Assembly: GCA_027486155.1 (NCBI GenBank)
Contig: JAIXPR010000385.1
Location: forward strand, 1 to 9,246
Source: Pseudomonadota bacterium
GTDB lineage: Bacteria > Bdellovibrionota_C > UBA2361 > OMII01
Direction: 5' to 3'
Length of the DNA: 9,246 nt
Shown: positions 6,575 to 9,246 of the stretch, one piece after another
Numbering within the stretch: the first letter of the stretch is position 1
Layout of the letters: each line of letters starts with the position of its first letter
Notes under the pieces: model-generated
The model's database searches: none
The model's input: only the letters and a program-made list of their open reading frames with translations
Told to the model about the DNA's origin: nothing
Program-made: the position numbers and the translations under genes

Positions 6575-7167
6575 CTCGCTTCACCGTGCTTTATGCTCTC
6601 AGTCCTAAGAGGAGCTAACAACTCCCGCCACGAGAAGGTAATGGCTCCAGCGGTCGTTTCGATAACGAAGTCGGCTTCTCTCAACGAAGGATCTTCTACC
6701 AGATGAATCGTTGGGGGAAGCGTCGCGACGATGCGCTTGAGCGGTTCCTCATAGCGAGGATGATATCGAAGGGTGAGGATACCGCTAATCTTGAGATGCT
6801 CAACGGCTTTTTGAATCCATGACTCAAGGATCTCCGGTGTCGTTCGAATATGCTCCCCGATGAGCGTTTCCACGATATGATGAGCTATGGTTGCGACATC
6901 GCCTCTGGCTTTCTCCAGCGTTGTCGCGTAGAGCTTTTGAAGCCCCTCTATAATGGCGCGACACTCCTGGACTCCCGCAAGTCTCCCTCTCTCTAATCCG
7001 GCTTGATAGCCCCGTTCGCGAGCCTTTACGCTATATTTTTTTGACCGTCTGCGTGTTTGTTGAAGAAGCTCGGCCCGTTCTCGACGACTGAGCTTGCGGA
7101 TCTCTTGATGGCTCGCGAGCGCTAGTTCGAGTGAGTGCGAAGGGGGTAGTAAAGTTGCCGATATCAC
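6571..7167 (-). CDS. fliH: Flagellar export ATPase regulator/stator FliH (FliH/SctL family)
   Basis: FliH dimers bind FliI, restrain its ATPase and link it to the C-ring, like the peripheral stalk of F/V-ATPases. The GTG at 7167 is chosen over the GTG at 7287: AAGGAG lies 8 nt upstream of 7167, while 7287 has no ribosome site and would add 40 hydrophobic/Pro-rich residues unlike FliH. The resulting 198-residue protein has a charged helical N-terminal third, then GYQAGLERGRLAG at 53-65, which is three consecutive GxxxG steps and a hallmark of FliH. A long helix follows (about 66-125, with the ARGDVATIAHHIVETLIG segment), and then a globular C-terminal domain with LRYHPRYEEPLK and EDPSLREADFVIETTAGAI, matching the FliH/SctL/V-ATPase E-subunit fold. 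It ends in the ATGA overlap with fliI. A 161 nt gap separates it from murJ. GCAGTC/GACTGC (7278-7283/7293-7298) in that gap is a small hairpin. Confidence 0.8.
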   Translation of the reverse strand: MISATLLPPSHSLELALASHQEIRKLSRRERAELLQQTRRRSKKYSVKARERGYQAGLERGRLAGVQECRAIIEGLQKLYATTLEKARGDVATIAHHIVETLIGEHIRTTPEILESWIQKAVEHLKISGILTLRYHPRYEEPLKRIVATLPPTIHLVEDPSLREADFVIETTAGAITFSWRELLAPLRTESIKHGEAR

Positions 7168-7175
7168 TGAATCCT

Positions 7176-7181
7176 CTCCTT
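7176..7181 (-). promoter_or_regulatory. Shine-Dalgarno site of fliH
   Basis: The minus strand reads AAGGAG, 8 nt before the GTG at 7167. It is the strongest ribosome site between murJ and fliH and moves the fliH start 120 nt downstream of the longest open frame. Confidence 0.68.
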
Positions 7182-7328
7182 GGCGAAAGATATGTGGAAG
7201 AGGTATCGCTGGTAAGGGGAAGAAGTTGCGTAGGTTGAGAAAAAATCCGGACCTCACTAGAACGAGGGGAGTCGCTCGCAGTCTCACTACAGGACTGCAA
7301 TCATGACGACGCTACAGGTGCTTCGGGA

Positions 7329-8942
7329 TTACCTGCGACGAATTCGTCGCGTAATAACGCCAAGCGAGTCGCGCATCTCCCGAGAGCGCAACACCAGGGC
7401 GATTCCCGTATAGGCCAGGGTTCCGATCGCTATTCCGGTCACGCACGTGATTAGTGGGTTCAATCCCCACGGCGCTAGCCCGCGAACGGCAAGCACCATC
7501 GTGAGAGTTCCAATGACTCCCGTTCCTACTGAGCGGAGGAACGTTTCCCATGGAAAATGACCGATCCTTACTGTGTAGGTACCGATGGCGAGTATTAGTG
7601 AGAAGCACGCCGCCATACTGGATGCGAGGGCAAGCCCTACATGTCCTTGGGCTGGTACCTGGGGAATCCATCTGAGAAGTATCTCTTGAGCGCTGATGAT
7701 CCCTCGGGTAACCACAGCGTCTGAGGAAGGCACCGGGCCCATGAGGATAAGCGCTGACACGATGTACACTGAGAGGGAGCATACTCCGATCAGGGTGGGG
7801 GTTAGGGTGTCCTTTTTAGCTATGAACGCGCGCATGACCATCGAGTAGCAGCTCGATGCCCATAGTCCGAGCGCCATCGCTTGAATCGCGGCTGCGGTCA
7901 TAAGGGTTGAATGATGGGAGAACGCGCCGCGCTCGAAAAGGAGAGAGGTAAGGGGGACTGCGAGAACCCAGATTCCACCCGCCATCGGCAAGATGGCAAA
8001 GCTCGTGAATCGCAGAGAATCGGAGAGTCCTGAGCGGAATTGCTCTGCGTTTGAGGTTGCCGACGCGTTAGCGAGCATGGGGAGGAGTACTGACGCGAGA
8101 GCGACGGAGAAGATGCCAACAGGAAATTGCGCCACTCGATCAGCGTAGAAGAGCCACGAGATGCTTCCCTCCGTGAGAAGGGAGGCGAGTAGGGTAGAGA
8201 TGAAGATGTTCAGTTGGTAGACCGACGCTCCGATTGTGGCTGGTATCATCAAGCGCACAACCTCGCGGACCTCAGGGGAGCGAGGGTCGGCCGTGGCGGA
8301 TGTGGGGAGTCCAGCTTTTCGACACGCGGGAATCTGACTCACTACCTGGATGATCCCACCGACCACAACTGAGATAGCCAGCACCATGGTTGCGGTTCGA
8401 GGGTCGAAGGGGAGCGCGAACACGGCACCAACGATCAGCACGATGTTCATGATAACCTGTCCCCACGCAGAGGCGCCAAACACCTTGAGGCTATTAAGCG
8501 CGGAGTTCAACATCGCGACGAGGCTCACGCAGATAATGTAGGGGAACATGATCCGAGTAAGTCTTATAGAGAGCGCCTGTTTCTCTGGATCTTTTTGGAA
8601 CCCCGGAGCGATTACCGCGAGGATCTCCGGCGTGAAGATGATTCCAAGGAGGGTGAGAGGAATGGTGAGGTAAAGAACGAAACCCGCCACACGCTTAAAC
8701 GCGGTGCGGGCGTCCTCTTTGCTACGGGCAAGCGCCGATGAGAAGACCGGAACGAATGCCGATGTCAGCGCACCCTCCGCGGCGAAGCTTCGTAGAAGGT
8801 TCGGTACTCGAAAGGCGACGAAGAAAGCGTCGGCAAAAAAGGAGGCACCGAGAAGACGCGCGACGAAAAGGTCTCGAACGAAGCCGAGACACCGACTGAG
8901 TAACGTCAGGATTGAGACGATAGCGGTGCCTCGCAGCAACAT
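7329..8942 (-). CDS. murJ: Lipid II flippase MurJ (MviN)
   Basis: MurJ moves undecaprenyl-linked lipid II across the inner membrane for peptidoglycan synthesis. It is a MOP-superfamily protein with about 14 membrane helices. From the ATG at 8942 the protein has 537 residues (E. coli 511). GGAG lies 7 nt upstream of that ATG; the GTG at 8966 lacks a ribosome site. The N-terminus carries SRCLGFVRD, ADAFFVAFRVPNLLR and AEGALTSAFVP. R17, R23, R51 and R269 (in YADR) match the E. coli essential residues R18, R24, R52 and R270. APGF (112-115) and FPVGIFSVALASVLLPML (273-290) are also typical. A loop at about 402-433 between late membrane helices is roughly 25-30 residues longer than in E. coli. The C-terminus is basic (TRRIRRR). 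Gene order murJ to fliH puts cell-wall and flagellar genes in one direction. Confidence 0.95.
   Translation of the reverse strand: MLLRGTAIVSILTLLSRCLGFVRDLFVARLLGASFFADAFFVAFRVPNLLRSFAAEGALTSAFVPVFSSALARSKEDARTAFKRVAGFVLYLTIPLTLLGIIFTPEILAVIAPGFQKDPEKQALSIRLTRIMFPYIICVSLVAMLNSALNSLKVFGASAWGQVIMNIVLIVGAVFALPFDPRTATMVLAISVVVGGIIQVVSQIPACRKAGLPTSATADPRSPEVREVVRLMIPATIGASVYQLNIFISTLLASLLTEGSISWLFYADRVAQFPVGIFSVALASVLLPMLANASATSNAEQFRSGLSDSLRFTSFAILPMAGGIWVLAVPLTSLLFERGAFSHHSTLMTAAAIQAMALGLWASSCYSMVMRAFIAKKDTLTPTLIGVCSLSVYIVSALILMGPVPSSDAVVTRGIISAQEILLRWIPQVPAQGHVGLALASSMAACFSLILAIGTYTVRIGHFPWETFLRSVGTGVIGTLTMVLAVRGLAPWGLNPLITCVTGIAIGTLAYTGIALVLRSREMRDSLGVITRRIRRR
7335..7350. repeat. 16 bp perfect palindrome at the 3' end of murJ
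   Basis: GCGACGAATTCGTCGC is fully self-complementary and encodes the last RRIRR codons of MurJ just before the stop. Arg codons CGA/CGT/CGC can produce this by chance, but it could also form a hairpin at the end of the coding region. No T-tract follows. Confidence 0.35.
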
Positions 8943-8949
8943 GAAAGCG

Positions 8950-8954
8950 CTCCA
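8950..8954 (-). promoter_or_regulatory. Shine-Dalgarno site of murJ
   Basis: The minus strand reads TGGAG ending 7 nt before the ATG at 8942. It decides that start against the upstream GTG at 8966. Confidence 0.6.
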
Positions 8955-8963
8955 AAAACGGTA

Positions 8964-9022
8964 CACGTGGGACTAACGCTGTGACGTGGCCCCGCTAGGG
9001 AAGCGAGGCAAAATCCCACGTG
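8964..9022 (-). promoter_or_regulatory. Structured leader element upstream of murJ
   Basis: A perfect 9 bp inverted repeat, CACGTGGGA (8964-8972) and TCCCACGTG (9014-9022), encloses a smaller hairpin at 8989-9009. On the minus-strand RNA that hairpin has 8 pairs including one U-G and a 5 nt loop. The element ends 10 nt before the murJ ribosome site. If transcribed with murJ it would be a nested stem in the 5' leader. It could act as a regulatory RNA or as DNA sites for a dimeric protein; I recognise no known riboswitch class. Confidence 0.4.
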
Positions 9023-9104
9023 AACGTGCTCGTGAGCGTACCCGGAATGAAAACCCAACGTTTTCGGGTACGTTCACGTTTACGAGCACGAGCACGTTCA
9101 CGTG
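9017..9104. repeat. Hexamer-periodic inverted repeat upstream of murJ
   Basis: CACGTGAACGTGCTCGTG (9017-9034) and CACGAGCACGTTCACGTG (9087-9104) are perfect 18 bp inverted copies. Both arms follow a 6 bp period: CGTGNN units on the left and NNCACG-like units on the right (about four and six units). The centre has CGTACCCG (9037-9044) pairing with CGGGTACG (9065-9072), plus AAAAC/GTTTT around loop CCAAC. Because of the periodicity the arms can also pair in a second register that extends the central stem outward. CACGTG occurs at 8964, 9017 and 9099. No T-tract follows on either strand. Confidence 0.65.
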
Positions 9105-9246
9105 CCGACCTCCACAATCAGACTACTAGTAGGTTCGGCCTCGCGTCCCCAGGTCCATCTATGCCACGAACTCGGGAATAAGGCGAGATACCGCTGTTAC
9201 CGGATCATGAAGCTTCGAGCGACTCTATAGAGGTCTGACGAGAGGT
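9105..9246. other. Distal upstream region of murJ, no feature recognised
   Basis: Together with the repeats this forms the roughly 300 bp gene-free end of the window. I found no convincing open frame, promoter pair or RNA gene. Minus-strand frames entering from the right edge close within 7-16 codons, so the last codons of an upstream gene could end here but cannot be assigned. Two 10 bp palindromes, CTACTAGTAG (9123-9132) and CTCTATAGAG (9223-9232), are present and may be chance. Confidence 0.3.

Noticed and set aside
7237..7275. Terminator after murJ ending in a run of six T (minus strand)
   Set aside because: The candidate stem is only CCTC/GAGG, with unrelated bases between the stem and the T-run.
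7312..7782. Minus-strand open frame of 156 residues near the murJ 3' end
   Set aside because: It is an out-of-frame shadow of murJ with no recognisable domain.
8964..8966. GTG at 8966 as the murJ start
   Set aside because: No ribosome site precedes it, whereas the ATG at 8942 has TGGAG at 7 nt and gives the family N-terminus.
9017..9104. CRISPR array
   Set aside because: The repeat unit is 6 bp with no spacers; it is an inverted, phased repeat rather than direct repeats with unique spacers.

Overview
The window looks like chromosomal DNA from a flagellated Gram-negative (diderm) bacterium. The reasons are a hook gene (flgE), flagellar type III export genes (fliH, fliI), a lipid II flippase gene (murJ), a small protein with a Sec signal peptide, and a well-formed sigma-54 promoter before flgE. 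By eye the DNA is moderately GC-rich. The sigma-54-driven hook gene and the hexamer-periodic intergenic repeat would fit a deltaproteobacterium-like lineage, but no marker here fixes the taxon. I see no tRNA, rRNA, insertion sequence, phage gene or CRISPR array.

Layout. (1) 2-1534, plus: the 3' part of a tandem AAA+ ATPase gene (Cdc48-like double ring) that begins before the window. (2) 1600-1956, minus: a small secreted protein of unknown function with its own likely sigma-70 promoter. (3) 2250-3140, minus: an RmlD-like SDR sugar-nucleotide reductase/epimerase, divergent from (4) flgE at 3373-4635, plus, which has a -24/-12 promoter and a short structured leader. (5) A minus-strand run read from right to left: murJ (8942-7329), fliH (7167-6571), fliI (6574-5246, sharing ATGA with fliH) and an 86-residue unknown protein (5098-4838). 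(6) 8943-9246: a gene-free region upstream of murJ with hexamer-periodic inverted repeats and a structured murJ leader.

How the genes work together. FliH and FliI form the ATPase part of the flagellar export gate, which exports FlgE to build the hook. MurJ flips lipid II for peptidoglycan synthesis. The SDR protein may make a sugar for surface polysaccharide or flagellar glycosylation (inference). The AAA+ protein and the two unknown small proteins have no visible functional link to the flagellum beyond closeness.

Several start codons were reassigned from Shine-Dalgarno evidence: the secreted protein (1956), flgE (3373), the 86-residue protein (5098), fliH (GTG at 7167) and murJ (8942). The most notable points are the FliI that lacks the usual N-terminal FliH-binding segment, the murJ-fliH-fliI-unknown order without fliF, fliG or a recognisable fliJ, the flgE sigma-54 promoter with its leader hairpin, and the repeat/hairpin complex upstream of murJ.
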